Assembly (NCBI GenBank): GCA_019694215.1
Contig: JAIBCK010000015.1
Coordinates: forward strand, 1 to 46,974
Reading direction: 5' to 3'
Length of the DNA stretch: 46,974 nucleotides
Origin: Thermoflexales bacterium
GTDB taxonomy: Bacteria; Chloroflexota; Anaerolineae; J036; Brachytrichaceae
The translations under genes were made by a program, and so were the position numbers. Below are positions 9,357 to 18,537 of this stretch, in pieces; position 1 is the first letter of the stretch, and the number at the start of each line of letters is the position of its first letter. The notes below the pieces were generated by a model that was given only the letters and a program-made list of their open reading frames with translations, had not been told where the DNA came from and did not search any database.

Positions 9357-9362
9357 TAGACT
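9357..9362 (+). promoter_or_regulatory. Putative -10 box (TAGACT) of the tRNA gene
   Basis: TAGACT ends 11 bases before the mature tRNA 5' end at 9374. It lies back to back with TAGAAT on the minus strand (9343-9348), which would serve the EthD-like gene. Confidence 0.35.
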
Positions 9363-9373
9363 CAACCTTCGTT

Positions 9374-9448
9374 CGGGGAGTGGCGCAGCCTGGCTAGCGC
9401 GCTGCGTTCGGGTCGCAGAGGTCCGGGGTTCAAATCCCCGCTCCCCGA
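9374..9448 (+). tRNA. tRNA-Pro (anticodon CGG)
   Basis: The sequence folds into a full cloverleaf. The acceptor stem is CGGGGAG (9374-9380) with CTCCCCG (9441-9447). The anticodon stem CTGCG/CGCAG encloses the loop TTCGGGT, giving anticodon CGG at 9409-9411, which reads the proline codon CCG. The T stem CGGGG/CCCCG encloses TTCAAAT. The discriminator is A and CCA is not encoded. The C1-G72 pair with an A73 discriminator fits bacterial tRNA-Pro. The FemAB-like gene begins 35 bases downstream with no terminator between them, so read-through is possible. Confidence 0.97.
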
Positions 9449-9483
9449 CTTTCTTTCTTAGCCGCGCCGCGGCGACCCTGTCT

Positions 9484-10536
9484 GTGACCGCCCTTTCTTC
9501 CGCGCCCCTTGCTCCTGCCGATTGGGACGACTTTGTCCGGCGCCATCCTCACGGGCACTTTTTGCAACTCAGTGGCTGGGCGGATCTCAAGCGCGCGCAT
9601 GGTTGGCGCAGCGCATTGGCCACCCAAACCGAGGGCGCTCAGGTCGTGAGCGGCACACAGCTGCTGCTGCGCCGACTGCCTGCCGCGATGGGCCTGCTGG
9701 CGTACGCGCCGCGGGGCCCCGTGGTGGCCTGGGCTGATGCGACCCGGGCGGCGTCGGCGCTCGAGGCGGCGGCGCAGGCGGCATGGCAGGTGGGGGCCCT
9801 GGCGCTGGTGGTGGAGCCCGACCTCGAAGACGCGCACGCCGCGCGGCGGTTGCTTGGCGCATCCGGCTTCACACCGTTGGACTTCTCGGTGCAGCCGCGC
9901 CGCACCATCGTCGTCGACATCAGCGCGTCCGATGAGGCGACGGTGCTGGGCGCGATGAAGCAGAAGACGCGCTACAACATCGGCCTGGCCGCCCGCAAGG
10001 GGGTGACCGTGCGCGCCGCCGGAGAATCCGATCTTGCTGCGTTTGGCGCGCTGATGGCCGAGACCGCCGGGCGCGACGGTTTTTCGATTCACCCGGCCGG
10101 TTACTACGCCGACGCCTGGCGACGGCTGGGCGCGGACGCGACGCTGATGCTGGCCGAGGCCGACGGGCAGCTGCTGGCCGGCCTCTTTGCTGTGGCGTGC
10201 GGGACGACGGCGACGTATCTCTACGGCGCGAGCACGTCCGCGCGGCGCGAGCTGATGGCCCCGTATCGCCTGCAGTGGGAGGCGATGCGTTGGGCGCGGG
10301 CGCGCGGGTGCGCGCGCTACGACCTGTGGGGCGTACCCGACGCCGACGAGGCCGCGCTCGAAGCCGGCTTCGAGACCCGCCACGATGGCCTGTGGGGGGT
10401 GTATCGCCACAAACGCGGCTATGGCGGCCGCCTGATTCGTTTCGTCGAGGCCTGGGTTCGGCCCCTGTCACCGCTGCGTTGGGCGCTGTATCAGGCGGCG
10501 CGCAAGGTGCGCAAGACCCACGGGCTCGCTGCATGA
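9484..10536 (+). CDS. FemAB/FemX-like GNAT aminoacyltransferase
   Basis: The 350-aa protein matches the FemAB (lipid II peptidyl-bridge) family. It opens with WDDFVRRHPHGHFLQLSGWADLK-type sequence and contains KQKTRYNIGLAARKGV, the lysine-rich helix typical of the family, followed by an acetyltransferase-like fold ending in the hallmark YDLWGVPD. Such enzymes add amino acids from aminoacyl-tRNA to cell-wall precursors; distant members modify other polymers or small molecules. The open frame runs far upstream through the tRNA, so the start must lie after 9448. I choose the GTG at 9484 as the first good start; no clear SD sequence is seen. The GH1 gene begins 3 bases after its stop, so the two form an operon. 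Confidence 0.8.
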   Translation: MTALSSAPLAPADWDDFVRRHPHGHFLQLSGWADLKRAHGWRSALATQTEGAQVVSGTQLLLRRLPAAMGLLAYAPRGPVVAWADATRAASALEAAAQAAWQVGALALVVEPDLEDAHAARRLLGASGFTPLDFSVQPRRTIVVDISASDEATVLGAMKQKTRYNIGLAARKGVTVRAAGESDLAAFGALMAETAGRDGFSIHPAGYYADAWRRLGADATLMLAEADGQLLAGLFAVACGTTATYLYGASTSARRELMAPYRLQWEAMRWARARGCARYDLWGVPDADEAALEAGFETRHDGLWGVYRHKRGYGGRLIRFVEAWVRPLSPLRWALYQAARKVRKTHGLAA

Positions 10537-10539
10537 CGC

Positions 10540-11889
10540 ATGGCTGACGCAACGCTGTTCTTCCCGAAAGGATTTCGCTGGGGCACCGCCACGGCTTCGC
10601 ATCAGGTCGAGGGTGGCAACGACAACAACCAGTGGTCGGTCTGGGAGCAGACCTCCGGGCGCATCGCCAACGATGACCGTTGCGGGCTGGCCTGCGACTG
10701 GTGGGCCAATGCCGAAGCCGATTTCGACCGCATGGTCGAGCTCGGGCTGAACGCGCATCGGCTGTCACTGGAGTGGAGCCGCATCGAGCCGCGCGATGGC
10801 GTCTTTGACGAGGCCGCGCTGGAACGCTACCGGGCCATGTTGCTGGGCCTGCGCCGACGTGGCATCGAGCCGATGGTGACGCTGCATCACTTCACCAACC
10901 CGATCTGGTTGGAGGAGCGCGGCGGGTGGATCGAGCACGACGTGGTCGTGCCGCGCTTCGAGCGTTTCGTGCGCAAGGTCGTGAAAGCGCTGGGCGATCT
11001 GTGCGACCTGTGGTGCACGGTCAACGAGCCAAATATCTACGCGGTGATGGGCTATCTCTCGGGCGGGCGCATGCCACCCGGGCGGGGTGGCGAGATCGAC
11101 TCGACCCTGGCCGTTGTCCGCAACCTGCTGCTCGGGCATGGCGCCGCCTATCACGTGTTGCACGAGGCGCAACCGCTGGCGCGGGTCGGGCTGGCCCATC
11201 ACATGCGCCTGTTCCAGCCCCTGACCGGGAGCCCGCTGGATGGGCTGATGACGCGGGTGTATGACGGCATCTTCAACAATGCCGTGATCGAGGCCCTCAC
11301 ACGCGGGCGCTGGAGTGCGCTGTTGCGGCGCGGGGCATCCGTCAGCGCGCGCGGCCTGGCCGGCACGCTCGACTGGATCGGGCTGAACTACTACTCGCGC
11401 GAGCGTGTGTCTTTCGACCGTAAGAATCCGGCCGGGCTGTACGGTCGCATCCAGTTCACCCCCGGCGCGCCGCTGAGTGATTTTGGCTATGGCGAGCTGC
11501 ATGCCGAGGGGATGGCCCCGCTGTTGCGCAAGCTGGCGCGGCTGGACCTGCCGATCTACATCACTGAGAACGGCCTCCCGGACGCCGACGACGATCAGCG
11601 GCCCGGCTTTCTGCTCGAACACCTGCGCGAGCTGTGGCGGCACGCCCAGTTCAACTGGCGCATCGAGGGCTACTATCACTGGACGCTGGTCGACAACTTC
11701 GAGTGGGGCGAGGGATACCGCATGAAGTTCGGCCTGTATGACCTCGACCCGCGCACGCAGGTGCGCACCTTGCGTCGCTCGGGGATGCTGTATCGCGACA
11801 TCGTCAAGACCGGCGCCGGAGGCGGGCTGTCAAGCGACCACGTCCGCGAGTACGCCCCCCAGCTGTTGCCGACGCTGTTCCCGGATTGA
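10540..11889 (+). CDS. Glycoside hydrolase family 1 (beta-glucosidase type)
   Basis: The 449-aa length is standard for GH1. It starts with [18 protein letters not shown], the family N-terminal signature. The acid/base glutamate is E163 in TVNEPN and the nucleophile is E343 in ITENG. The aglycone/glycone-site residues [12 protein letters not shown] and [13 protein letters not shown] are present. GH1 enzymes are retaining beta-glycosidases acting on glucosides, galactosides or fucosides. There is no signal peptide, so it probably acts on imported oligosaccharides in the cytoplasm. It follows the FemAB-like gene after 3 bases. The next gene downstream encodes a secreted polysaccharide-lyase-like protein, suggesting plant-type glycan use (inference). 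Confidence 0.93.
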   Translation: MADATLFFPKGFRWGTATASHQVEGGNDNNQWSVWEQTSGRIANDDRCGLACDWWANAEADFDRMVELGLNAHRLSLEWSRIEPRDGVFDEAALERYRAMLLGLRRRGIEPMVTLHHFTNPIWLEERGGWIEHDVVVPRFERFVRKVVKALGDLCDLWCTVNEPNIYAVMGYLSGGRMPPGRGGEIDSTLAVVRNLLLGHGAAYHVLHEAQPLARVGLAHHMRLFQPLTGSPLDGLMTRVYDGIFNNAVIEALTRGRWSALLRRGASVSARGLAGTLDWIGLNYYSRERVSFDRKNPAGLYGRIQFTPGAPLSDFGYGELHAEGMAPLLRKLARLDLPIYITENGLPDADDDQRPGFLLEHLRELWRHAQFNWRIEGYYHWTLVDNFEWGEGYRMKFGLYDLDPRTQVRTLRRSGMLYRDIVKTGAGGGLSSDHVREYAPQLLPTLFPD

Positions 11890-11962
11890 GAGGTGGGACG
11901 GGCCAGGAAAGCGGTTAGGATGTGTGCCACTTTCCGCACCCTTGGAATCATCTGAGATTCGC

Positions 11963-11968
11963 AATAAT
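11963..11968 (+). promoter_or_regulatory. Putative -10 box (AATAAT), leaderless start
   Basis: AATAAT ends 6 bases before the ATG at 11975, with TTGGAA at 11942-11947 as a possible -35 box (15-base spacer, or 17 bases if the box is read as ATAATG). It supports the start at 11975. Confidence 0.45.
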
Positions 11969-11974
11969 GCTGCC

Positions 11975-14900
11975 ATGAAATTACCTTCCATCCTCGTTCC
12001 CATTCTCTCTGTGGCCCTGTGTGTTTCAGTTGTTGCGAGCCCGGCGCTGCCGGCCGCCGGGGTATCCCAGCTCCCGGCTGTCGAGGCGTCGGTGACTGCG
12101 CTGGATGTCGCGATCTCGGTGAAAGGGAATGCAACGACGGCGGCGAGTGCCTATCCCGTCAGCGCGCCTGTACCCCTGCCGATGGGCCAGTATTTCACCG
12201 CCAGCGCGCTGGGCATTCAGGGAGCGGCCTCCCAGGTGGAAGTGATGGAGCGTTGGCCTGACAACAGCCTGCGGCATGTGCTTGTTCACTTCATGGCGAC
12301 CGTTGCTGCGGGCGGAACGGTGATTTATCACCTGACGGATGGCGGCCAGACTGCGCCCGCAAGCCCGGTTCAGATCACGGATGGTTCGGGTGCGATCACC
12401 GTCAACACCGGTCCACTCAAGTTCACCGTCAGCAAGACCGCCTTCAACATTCTGGATCAGGTCTGGCTGGATCAGAACGGTGATTCAGTATTTGACCCGT
12501 CCGAGCAGGTGATTGCCTCCAGCACGCAGAATGGCGGTGTGTTTGGTCCGCGCGCCGGAGCGGGCGCGACGCAGTACGACTCGGCACGTTCGGCACCCAC
12601 GGTGACAATCGAGGAAAGCGGGCCTGTTCGCTCGGTGATCAAGGTGGAGGCGCCTGCGCGCTTCATCACGACGACCAACCACGTGCACGGTTTTGCCGTG
12701 CGCATCTATGCCTTTGCGGGCAAGCCCTTCGTCAAGGTGGACTATCAGCTTCAGAATGCCGATAAGACCGTTGTGCGTTCGTGGCCACTGTATTTCGAAT
12801 CGATGAACCTTGACTTCCAGACGGCGTTGTCGGCACCGACGACCATTCGCGTTGGTCTGGGCAACGGCAGTGTCTACAGCACGTCCAACACGGCCGGTGC
12901 CTATCTCGCCCAGGAAATGCACAACAACTTCAAGATACGTAACGGCACGACCAATGCCGTCCTGTATGACTCGGGCACGCTGGCGGACAGCAACGGTCCG
13001 GAGGGCTTTATCGATCTTAGCGGCAGCACCTGGGGCATGACGGCTGCGACACGCAACTTCTGGCAAACCTGGCCGAACGGCCTGGTGGCGGATGCCGGAA
13101 ACAAGCTGCGAGTTGAGCTCTTCCCCTCGTGGAGCGCGCAATGGTATGACCATCAGATCAGTGCCTCCGGCCTGTACTGGCTGGAGGACATGCAGAACTA
13201 TTACAAGGAAGTGATGCTGAACTTCCATGTTGGTGTTGGAACAGATGCGGAAAAGATCGGTCTGGCCCGACTCTTTCAGTTTCCGCCCGTGGCCATGGTG
13301 CCGACCGATTGGTATCGTCAGACCAGGGCCACGCTTGATCTCGGCGGTGTCATTCCGCCCCAGTCGACAATCCCGAGTGCGGTTGCGCAACCCCTGCCGG
13401 ACTACATGTATCCCGAGCGCTACTGGTGGATCTCGCTTTGGTACAGCCCAACCCACACAACATACGGTGCCGGATTCACGAACTTCCTGGATCCCGAGCC
13501 GGGCTATCGCGCGGCTTCGTGCACCACCGGAGGCTGGCCATACAGCGGTGCAGAGCAAATCTCCACCTTCCGCAGTGGCGATTATTTCAATACCGAAGGC
13601 TATGGACAAGCCGAGATAAACCTGCGCCCGCAGTGGCTGAATGGATTTGACTTCGCGGCCGACTGGTCGACGCTGCAACTGACGCAGAACCCGTACTGCG
13701 GTGGCCGCTGGCGGGCGTATACGCCCGGCCAGTCACGGCTGGCTGCGGCACCCCTCGCCGGCACGGGCAGCGAGACGCCCGTCTACTACGCGCGTGATGA
13801 CGAGCACGCCTGGTTCTATCACGTTGCGGAATCATACTGGCTTACGGGCAATCCCTGGATCAAGGATTGGTATCAATTCGTCGGGCAGTTCCGTGAGGTG
13901 CGTTTGCAGCTTGCCGGTCCATATCCCGATCAGTCGAGCCGGGCCATCGGGCACACCTTCAATCAGGCGCTGCAGGCATATCGCATCACGGGAGATGCCA
14001 ATCTGTTGAACGACATGGCCATGCATGTCAGAACCCATTTGCGGCCCTATCAGGACCCGTACTACGGCGATCAGCTCGTCACGATCGAAGGCCTCGGGGG
14101 CGGCTTCCAGACAGGCTATCTGGCCCGCGCGATTGTCGACTATCTGGAGGAGGTGCGAGCCGCTGGCCGCTGGCAGGACTATGCCGAGGGCTTCAACTAC
14201 CTCTCCGGTCTGATCGAGTGGAATCGTAATTACGGCAACTTTCCGTATTACTTCAACGCACGCAATGGCGGAGCCGGGGTTTCTGATGGAACCTCGCAGT
14301 CGCTCGTCGATCCCCAGGCTTGGTACTACTGGCACACTGGAAAGATCGGCTATTACACGCAGACCGTGGCCTATCTCACGACAGGCCTGAATGGTGGCAC
14401 GGGCTCGTATGGCGACTTCGCCAGCTGGAAGGGGCAATTCGAATCCCGTTACTACCTTTTTGTCAAGAACACCCCGCGCCCGGACGCAACGCCGCCGGTG
14501 ACGATCACGACGCTCGCCGCGACGACGGACGGCAGCGGCAATGTAACGATCACCTGGCAACCTCCAACGGACGCGGCCCGCTATCACGTTGTTTGGAGCA
14601 CCAAGCCCATTACGGAGCCCAATTCGACGAATTCCGCCGTTACAAACTGGTGGGCGGCAAATGCGATCGGTCCGACTTCGGTTTCATCGAGCGGGAGCTT
14701 GAGCACAACCAGTTTCAACGTCGGGTCTGCCAGCCCGATCTATGTGGCGATATTTTCCTTTGACAACGTTGACAACATGAGTGCGATGTCCAACGTCGCG
14801 CTTGCCAGCATCGGCCTCCCGACGGAGACGCCGACGAATACGCCAACCGTGACGCCGACGAACACGCCAACCGTGACGCCGACGAACACACCGACGGCCA

Positions 14901-15406
14901 CGCCGACGAACACGCCAACCGTGACGCCGACGAACACGCCAACCGTGACGCCGACGAACACGCCAACCGTGACGCCGACGGACACGCCAACGGCGACGCC
15001 GACGAACACGCCAACGGCGACGCCGACCGACACGCCAACGGCGACGCCAACCGCGACGCCGACGAACACGCCAACGGCGACGCCGACGAACACGCCAACC
15101 GCAACGCCGACCGACACGCCAACCGCAACGCCGACTGATACGCCAACCGCAACGCCGACCGACACGCCAACCGCAACCCCGATTCAGACGGCGACCCATA
15201 CGCCGACCACGACGCCGACGGCCACCGCCACTGCAACCCCGACGCCCAGCCCGACGGTCGCCCCCAGATTCCTGATGTATCTGCCGATCTTCTGGCGCAA
15301 TGATCCGCCGGTGACCGTGCAGATATCGCAGCGCAACAACGATCCCTTCATGCCCTGGGCGGCCCAGAGGTCCTCCCAGAGATGGTTACGTTGGACACGC
15401 CCGTAG
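11975..15406 (+). CDS. Secreted exo-rhamnogalacturonan-lyase-like protein with Thr-Pro tail
   Basis: The 1143-aa product begins with a signal peptide ([20 protein letters not shown], cleavage probably near PALPAAG). Residues about 45-480 resemble the RIFT-barrel start of PcRGLX/YetA-type exo-rhamnogalacturonan lyases ([37 protein letters not shown]). Residues about 480-830 are rich in Trp/Tyr and look like an alpha/alpha-toroid catalytic part. A fibronectin-III-like module follows (about 838-945), then about 145 residues dominated by Thr-Pro repeats, then [12 protein letters not shown] and a further 34 residues. The Thr-Pro stretch is a likely wall-spanning, possibly glycosylated, linker. The enzyme would release sugars outside the cell. 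The family call is moderate: no catalytic residues could be assigned. Confidence 0.65.
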   Translation: MKLPSILVPILSVALCVSVVASPALPAAGVSQLPAVEASVTALDVAISVKGNATTAASAYPVSAPVPLPMGQYFTASALGIQGAASQVEVMERWPDNSLRHVLVHFMATVAAGGTVIYHLTDGGQTAPASPVQITDGSGAITVNTGPLKFTVSKTAFNILDQVWLDQNGDSVFDPSEQVIASSTQNGGVFGPRAGAGATQYDSARSAPTVTIEESGPVRSVIKVEAPARFITTTNHVHGFAVRIYAFAGKPFVKVDYQLQNADKTVVRSWPLYFESMNLDFQTALSAPTTIRVGLGNGSVYSTSNTAGAYLAQEMHNNFKIRNGTTNAVLYDSGTLADSNGPEGFIDLSGSTWGMTAATRNFWQTWPNGLVADAGNKLRVELFPSWSAQWYDHQISASGLYWLEDMQNYYKEVMLNFHVGVGTDAEKIGLARLFQFPPVAMVPTDWYRQTRATLDLGGVIPPQSTIPSAVAQPLPDYMYPERYWWISLWYSPTHTTYGAGFTNFLDPEPGYRAASCTTGGWPYSGAEQISTFRSGDYFNTEGYGQAEINLRPQWLNGFDFAADWSTLQLTQNPYCGGRWRAYTPGQSRLAAAPLAGTGSETPVYYARDDEHAWFYHVAESYWLTGNPWIKDWYQFVGQFREVRLQLAGPYPDQSSRAIGHTFNQALQAYRITGDANLLNDMAMHVRTHLRPYQDPYYGDQLVTIEGLGGGFQTGYLARAIVDYLEEVRAAGRWQDYAEGFNYLSGLIEWNRNYGNFPYYFNARNGGAGVSDGTSQSLVDPQAWYYWHTGKIGYYTQTVAYLTTGLNGGTGSYGDFASWKGQFESRYYLFVKNTPRPDATPPVTITTLAATTDGSGNVTITWQPPTDAARYHVVWSTKPITEPNSTNSAVTNWWAANAIGPTSVSSSGSLSTTSFNVGSASPIYVAIFSFDNVDNMSAMSNVALASIGLPTETPTNTPTVTPTNTPTVTPTNTPTATPTNTPTVTPTNTPTVTPTNTPTVTPTDTPTATPTNTPTATPTDTPTATPTATPTNTPTATPTNTPTATPTDTPTATPTDTPTATPTDTPTATPIQTATHTPTTTPTATATATPTPSPTVAPRFLMYLPIFWRNDPPVTVQISQRNNDPFMPWAAQRSSQRWLRWTRP
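14828..15175 (+). repeat. 24-bp coding tandem repeat (TPTNTPTV units)
   Basis: This is a tandem array of 14.5 units of 24 bases encoding TPT(N/D)TPT(V/A). The N-type units come mainly first and the D-type units mainly last, and A replaces V toward the 3' end, suggesting growth by local duplication. One half unit (TPTA) interrupts the register. A less regular Thr/Pro stretch continues to about 15264. Confidence 0.95.
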
Positions 15407-15414
15407 GGGCGCGG

Positions 15415-16086
15415 CTACTTTTCCTGCCGGTAGATGCCGACCAGCCGGCCGAGCAACACGGCGATGTAGAGCACCCCCGTGACCGACTCGAGGGCGGCAA
15501 GCGTGCGCGCCCACGGGTTGAGCGGCAGGATGTCGCCATAGCCCACCGTCGTCAGGGTGACGGTGCTGTAGTACATCAGCTGCTGCCACTGCACGGGTCG
15601 ACCCAGACCGTTGTCCACGAAACTGCCCGGCGCCAGCGTCTCGATCAACCCGTAGACCGGCGCGAAGAAGACCGCCAGCAGCACGTAGATGGTGATGGCG
15701 GAAATCAGTACCTGGCCATTGACGACGCGCGCCTCGACGATGAAGCGCGCCAGGGAGGCGATGATGATGGCCAGCCCCGGCAGCAGGGCCGCGAGCTGCG
15801 CGATGCGCAGCGCGGCATTACCGGGATGGGCGGCGACAAGGAGCGAGAGCACAAACCACAGCAGGGCGAAGGCACCGGCACGGATGACGTGGACGCGGTC
15901 ATTGCCCGTGACGAAGATGCCGAGCACCAGCATCAGCGCGTAGGCGGCAATGTAGATCAGATCGCCAAAGCCGCCGGCCATGCTGAGGATGGGGTAGCCA
16001 AAGTTCAGCACGACGACGGCGATCAGCAGCGGCCACAGGCGGCCATACAGGGCGTTGCGCAGGTGGGCGGTTGCCGGGTGGGTCAT
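15415..16086 (-). CDS. Potassium channel family membrane protein
   Basis: The 223-aa protein has about six hydrophobic segments, with the K+ selectivity filter TTVGYGD in the pore loop (motif TVTLTTVGYGDILPLNPWAR), followed by the last transmembrane helix and a short tail. There is no cytoplasmic RCK/TrkA-N domain, so any ligand control would come from another subunit. It resembles the ion-channel (Ion_trans_2) family found in many bacteria. On the minus strand TACCAT (16096-16101) lies 9 bases before the ATG and may be the -10 box of a very short-leader transcript. It is divergent from the nitroreductase gene; its stop lies 8 bases from the stop of the secreted lyase gene. Confidence 0.88.
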   Translation of the reverse strand: MTHPATAHLRNALYGRLWPLLIAVVVLNFGYPILSMAGGFGDLIYIAAYALMLVLGIFVTGNDRVHVIRAGAFALLWFVLSLLVAAHPGNAALRIAQLAALLPGLAIIIASLARFIVEARVVNGQVLISAITIYVLLAVFFAPVYGLIETLAPGSFVDNGLGRPVQWQQLMYYSTVTLTTVGYGDILPLNPWARTLAALESVTGVLYIAVLLGRLVGIYRQEK

Positions 16087-16133
16087 GGGGTTGCGATGGT
16101 ACCCGCGATCTCAAAATCGTCTTTGGGCATCGG

Positions 16134-16139
16134 TAGAAT
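16134..16139 (+). promoter_or_regulatory. Putative -10 box (TAGAAT), leaderless start
   Basis: TAGAAT ends 7 bases before the ATG at 16147, with no SD sequence. This placement identifies the nitroreductase start within a much longer open frame. Confidence 0.5.
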
Positions 16140-16146
16140 CCAGCCC

Positions 16147-16746
16147 ATGCCATCGCTTGAAGAAGCCCGCCACCTCCTGGCTGCGCTCGAACACCGCCGC
16201 AGCATCGGTCTGAAGGACATGTCACCCGACCCGATCGATCCCGCGCTGATCGATCTGGTCCTGTCGGCCGCGCCCTGGGTGCCCAACCATGGCCGCACCG
16301 AACCGTGGCGTTTTACCGTCTATACGGGTGAAGGCCGCCGTGCGTTGGGCGAGACGCTCGCCGAGTCGTATCGGCTTGGAACGCCCGCAGAAGGGTTCAA
16401 GTCCGAGGCGCAGGAGGACTTCCGCGGGCGGGTGTGGAAGGCACCCGTGTGGATCGCCGTCGGCATGACGCCACCCAGCCCGCTGCGCTTTCCGGTCTGG
16501 GAGGAGATCATGGCCGTCGGGATGGCGGTGCAGAACATGCACCTGGTCGCCGACTCGCTCGGGCTGGGCATGCGCTGGGCGAGCTGGATGCCGGCCCTGC
16601 ACGCGCATACCGCCGCCTTTGTCGGCCTGCCCGCGCCGTCCGAGCACTTCGGCTTTGTGTATCTTGCCCACCCGCGCCCCGGCTTTGAGTGGCCGAAGGG
16701 CGAACGCCATCCCATCGCCGGCAAGATTCGTCGCGTGACCGACTGA
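16147..16746 (+). CDS. Nitroreductase-family FMN oxidoreductase
   Basis: The 199-aa protein shows the nitroreductase pattern: an N-terminal RRSIGLKDMS segment (the RRS that binds FMN phosphate), APWVPNHGRTEPWRF, where N-H/G-R-x-E-P-W-R resembles the YdjA-like subgroup, and a C-terminal GLGMRWASWM loop. These enzymes are homodimers that use NAD(P)H to reduce nitro compounds, quinones or unknown substrates. The open frame runs back to 15382 through the channel gene on the other strand, but the ATG at 16147 is supported by the upstream promoter-like hexamer. A strong hairpin follows 42 bases after the stop. The specific substrate is unknown. Confidence 0.88.
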   Translation: MPSLEEARHLLAALEHRRSIGLKDMSPDPIDPALIDLVLSAAPWVPNHGRTEPWRFTVYTGEGRRALGETLAESYRLGTPAEGFKSEAQEDFRGRVWKAPVWIAVGMTPPSPLRFPVWEEIMAVGMAVQNMHLVADSLGLGMRWASWMPALHAHTAAFVGLPAPSEHFGFVYLAHPRPGFEWPKGERHPIAGKIRRVTD

Positions 16747-16788
16747 TCGCCTGACGTTCGCGATCGACCTCCAATTGGATGGAAAATG

Positions 16789-16816
16789 GCGACTGCGGCA
16801 CGGCCGCAGTCGCTTC
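16789..16816 (+). terminator. Intrinsic-terminator-like hairpin
   Basis: GCGACTGCGGC (16789-16799) pairs perfectly with GCCGCAGTCGC (16803-16813) around a 3-base loop and is followed by TTCTCATTC. The weak T-tract is the only doubt. It would end the nitroreductase transcript and isolate the FNT channel gene that starts at 16835. Confidence 0.7.
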
Positions 16817-16834
16817 TCATTCACTCCCATTCCC

Positions 16835-17659
16835 ATGTCCTCAGAACTCTTTGGCTTTGACGCCTACTCCCCGAAAGAAATCGCAGAACGTGTCGAGACG
16901 GTTGGTGTGACCAAAGCGCGCCTGCCCCCGATGCGCACGTTCACGCTCGGCATGCTGGCCGGGGGCTTTGTCGGCCTGGGCGGGATGGCCGCCACGATGA
17001 TCAAGTCGGATGCGTCGCTCAGCCCGGCGGTGGCGCAGCTGCTGAGCGGGCTGCTGTTCTCGATCGGGCTGATCCTGATCGTCATCGCAGGGGCCGAGCT
17101 CTTCACCGGCAACAACCTGCTGGTGATGGCCTGGGCGGACCGCAAGATCAGCACAGGCGAGTTCATGCGCAACCTGGGCCTCGTCCTGCTGTCGAACCTG
17201 ATCGGCTCGGTGGGCCTGGCCGTGCTGGTGTTCCTGGCCCGGCATGCGGAGTTGAACGGCGGCGCGCTGGGCGAGACCTACGTCAAGATCGCCGCGGCGA
17301 AGGTGTCACTGCCTTTTGATGTCGCCTTCTTCCGTGCCATCCTGTGCAACGTGCTGGTGTGCCTGGCCGTGTGGATGGCCTTCGCCGGGCGCAGCGTGAT
17401 CGACAAGATCGCCGCGATCGTCTTCCCGATCACCGTCTTTGTCATGGCTGGCTATGAACACAGCGTCGCCAACATGTATGTCATCCCGCTGGGCTGGTTG
17501 TTGCAGACCTTCGGTGGGTATGGGCATGGCGCGGCGGCCATCACGCTGGGTGGGTTCATCTCCAACCTGATCCCGGTCGTGCTGGGCAACTTTGTGGGCG
17601 GCGCCGTCTTCGTCGGCCTGGTCTACCACGTCGTGTATCGACGCAATCGCGCCGCCTGA
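16835..17659 (+). CDS. Formate/nitrite transporter family channel (FocA/NirC type)
   Basis: The 274-aa membrane protein has six hydrophobic helices and the FNT landmarks: GGFVGLGGMA in helix 1, AGAELFTGNN in the first half-helix region, and GYEHSVANMYVIPLGW near residue 210, holding the central pore histidine. FNT channels form pentamers that pass formate, nitrite, hydrosulfide or lactate with a proton. The ion cannot be chosen from sequence alone, and there is no formate-lyase or nitrite-reductase gene nearby. The start at 16835 is chosen over the in-frame ATG at 16775 because the latter would lie upstream of and include the terminator hairpin. The PfkB-like gene follows within 10 bases and may be co-transcribed. 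Confidence 0.9.
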   Translation: MSSELFGFDAYSPKEIAERVETVGVTKARLPPMRTFTLGMLAGGFVGLGGMAATMIKSDASLSPAVAQLLSGLLFSIGLILIVIAGAELFTGNNLLVMAWADRKISTGEFMRNLGLVLLSNLIGSVGLAVLVFLARHAELNGGALGETYVKIAAAKVSLPFDVAFFRAILCNVLVCLAVWMAFAGRSVIDKIAAIVFPITVFVMAGYEHSVANMYVIPLGWLLQTFGGYGHGAAAITLGGFISNLIPVVLGNFVGGAVFVGLVYHVVYRRNRAA

Positions 17660-17668
17660 GTGTTGCGC

Positions 17669-18532
17669 ATGCGGCTGTCGGTCTTCAGCTATCTCTGCCC
17701 GGGCGATGTCTTTGCGCTGCCGGCGGGGCTCCCCGGCGCGAATGGCGGGGCGCGGGCCCGCGCGCGCTGGCCGTTCATCGGCGCGGATGGGGTGATGGTG
17801 GCGCGCACGCTGGCGGCCTGGAAGTGCGCGAGCACAACGATTATTTGCAATGACCTGGGGGCTGATGTGCGTGGCCGCGAGACGCTGGCCACGCTGCACG
17901 GCGAGGGCGTGACGGTGGCCGCGAAGCTGCGGCCCGATCTGCAGACCCCCTACGAAGTCGATTTGGTCGACGCACTGGGCAACCGCGCCTTCATCGTCCA
18001 GGAGAGCGCGTGCTGGGCGACCTGCGGCGAGGCCGACACCTCCAGCCTGGCCGGGGCGGATGCGCTCTACGCCGATTTCTACGCCTTCCCCGGCGTCCCG
18101 CGCGCCGTGCGCGCCGCCGCGGCGGCGGACGTGCCGGTGTATCTCAACGCCGACCGCAGCCTGGATGCGCACAACCGAGCGTTGATCGCGCAGTCGCGCT
18201 GGGCGCAGATCTCGATGGCCGAAGAAGAGGATGCTCCGTTGGCCGATGCCGTTTCCCTGGCCCGCGCGGCGCAGGCGCTGGGGCCGGCGCTGGTCATCGT
18301 CACACGCGGTCGGCATGGCGCGGTGGCCTTTGATGGGCGGGACTTGCACGTCGCGCCCGCGCCGCAGGTTGCCGTGCAGGATGCGCAGGGGGCCGGCGCC
18401 GCGTTCGCGGCGGCGATGCTGTGCGCGTTGCTGGATGGGCGGGACGCCGACGCGGCGCTCGCCTTCGCGGTCCGGGTGGGCTCGACCAAGGTCGGTCAGC
18501 AGGGCTTGCTGAAGGCGCTGCCGGCGGGCTAG
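17669..18532 (+). CDS. PfkB-family (ribokinase-like) protein lacking the catalytic Asp
   Basis: The 287-aa protein aligns with ribokinase/PfkB sugar kinases: a GADGVMVARTLAAW segment in place of the GGxxxNxA motif, GADVRGRETLATLHGEGV as the typical GxDxxGxxxxxxLxxxGV, and PYEVDLVDALGNRA. The C-terminal signature, normally DTTGAGDAF with Asp as catalytic base, reads DAQGAGAAF, so the base is Ala at residue 244 (codon 18398-18400). The anion-hole glycines remain. It may bind nucleosides or sugars without phosphorylating them, or use another base. A GTG at 17660 is an alternative start, giving 3 more residues. It follows the FNT gene closely. Its stop and that of the convergent dnaG share CTAG. 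Confidence 0.75.
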   Translation: MRLSVFSYLCPGDVFALPAGLPGANGGARARARWPFIGADGVMVARTLAAWKCASTTIICNDLGADVRGRETLATLHGEGVTVAAKLRPDLQTPYEVDLVDALGNRAFIVQESACWATCGEADTSSLAGADALYADFYAFPGVPRAVRAAAAADVPVYLNADRSLDAHNRALIAQSRWAQISMAEEEDAPLADAVSLARAAQALGPALVIVTRGRHGAVAFDGRDLHVAPAPQVAVQDAQGAGAAFAAAMLCALLDGRDADAALAFAVRVGSTKVGQQGLLKALPAG

Positions 18533-18537
18533 CCCGC
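18524..18537. other. Perfect 14-bp palindrome over two convergent stop codons
   Basis: GCGGGCTAGCCCGC is its own reverse complement and contains the stop codons of both the PfkB-like gene and dnaG (TAG on each strand, sharing CTAG). It could form a short cruciform or a bidirectional pause, but there is no T-tract. Confidence 0.5.

Noticed and set aside
14684-15236. Repetitive minus-strand frames (GV-rich or Arg-rich) opposite the Thr-Pro repeats
   Set aside because: They are the reverse complement of a 24-bp coding repeat, open only because the repeat lacks stops in those frames. I considered a repeat protein and rejected it.
14828-15264. CRISPR-like regularity in the 24-bp array
   Set aside because: There are no spacers; the units are contiguous, in frame, and encode a typical Thr-Pro linker.
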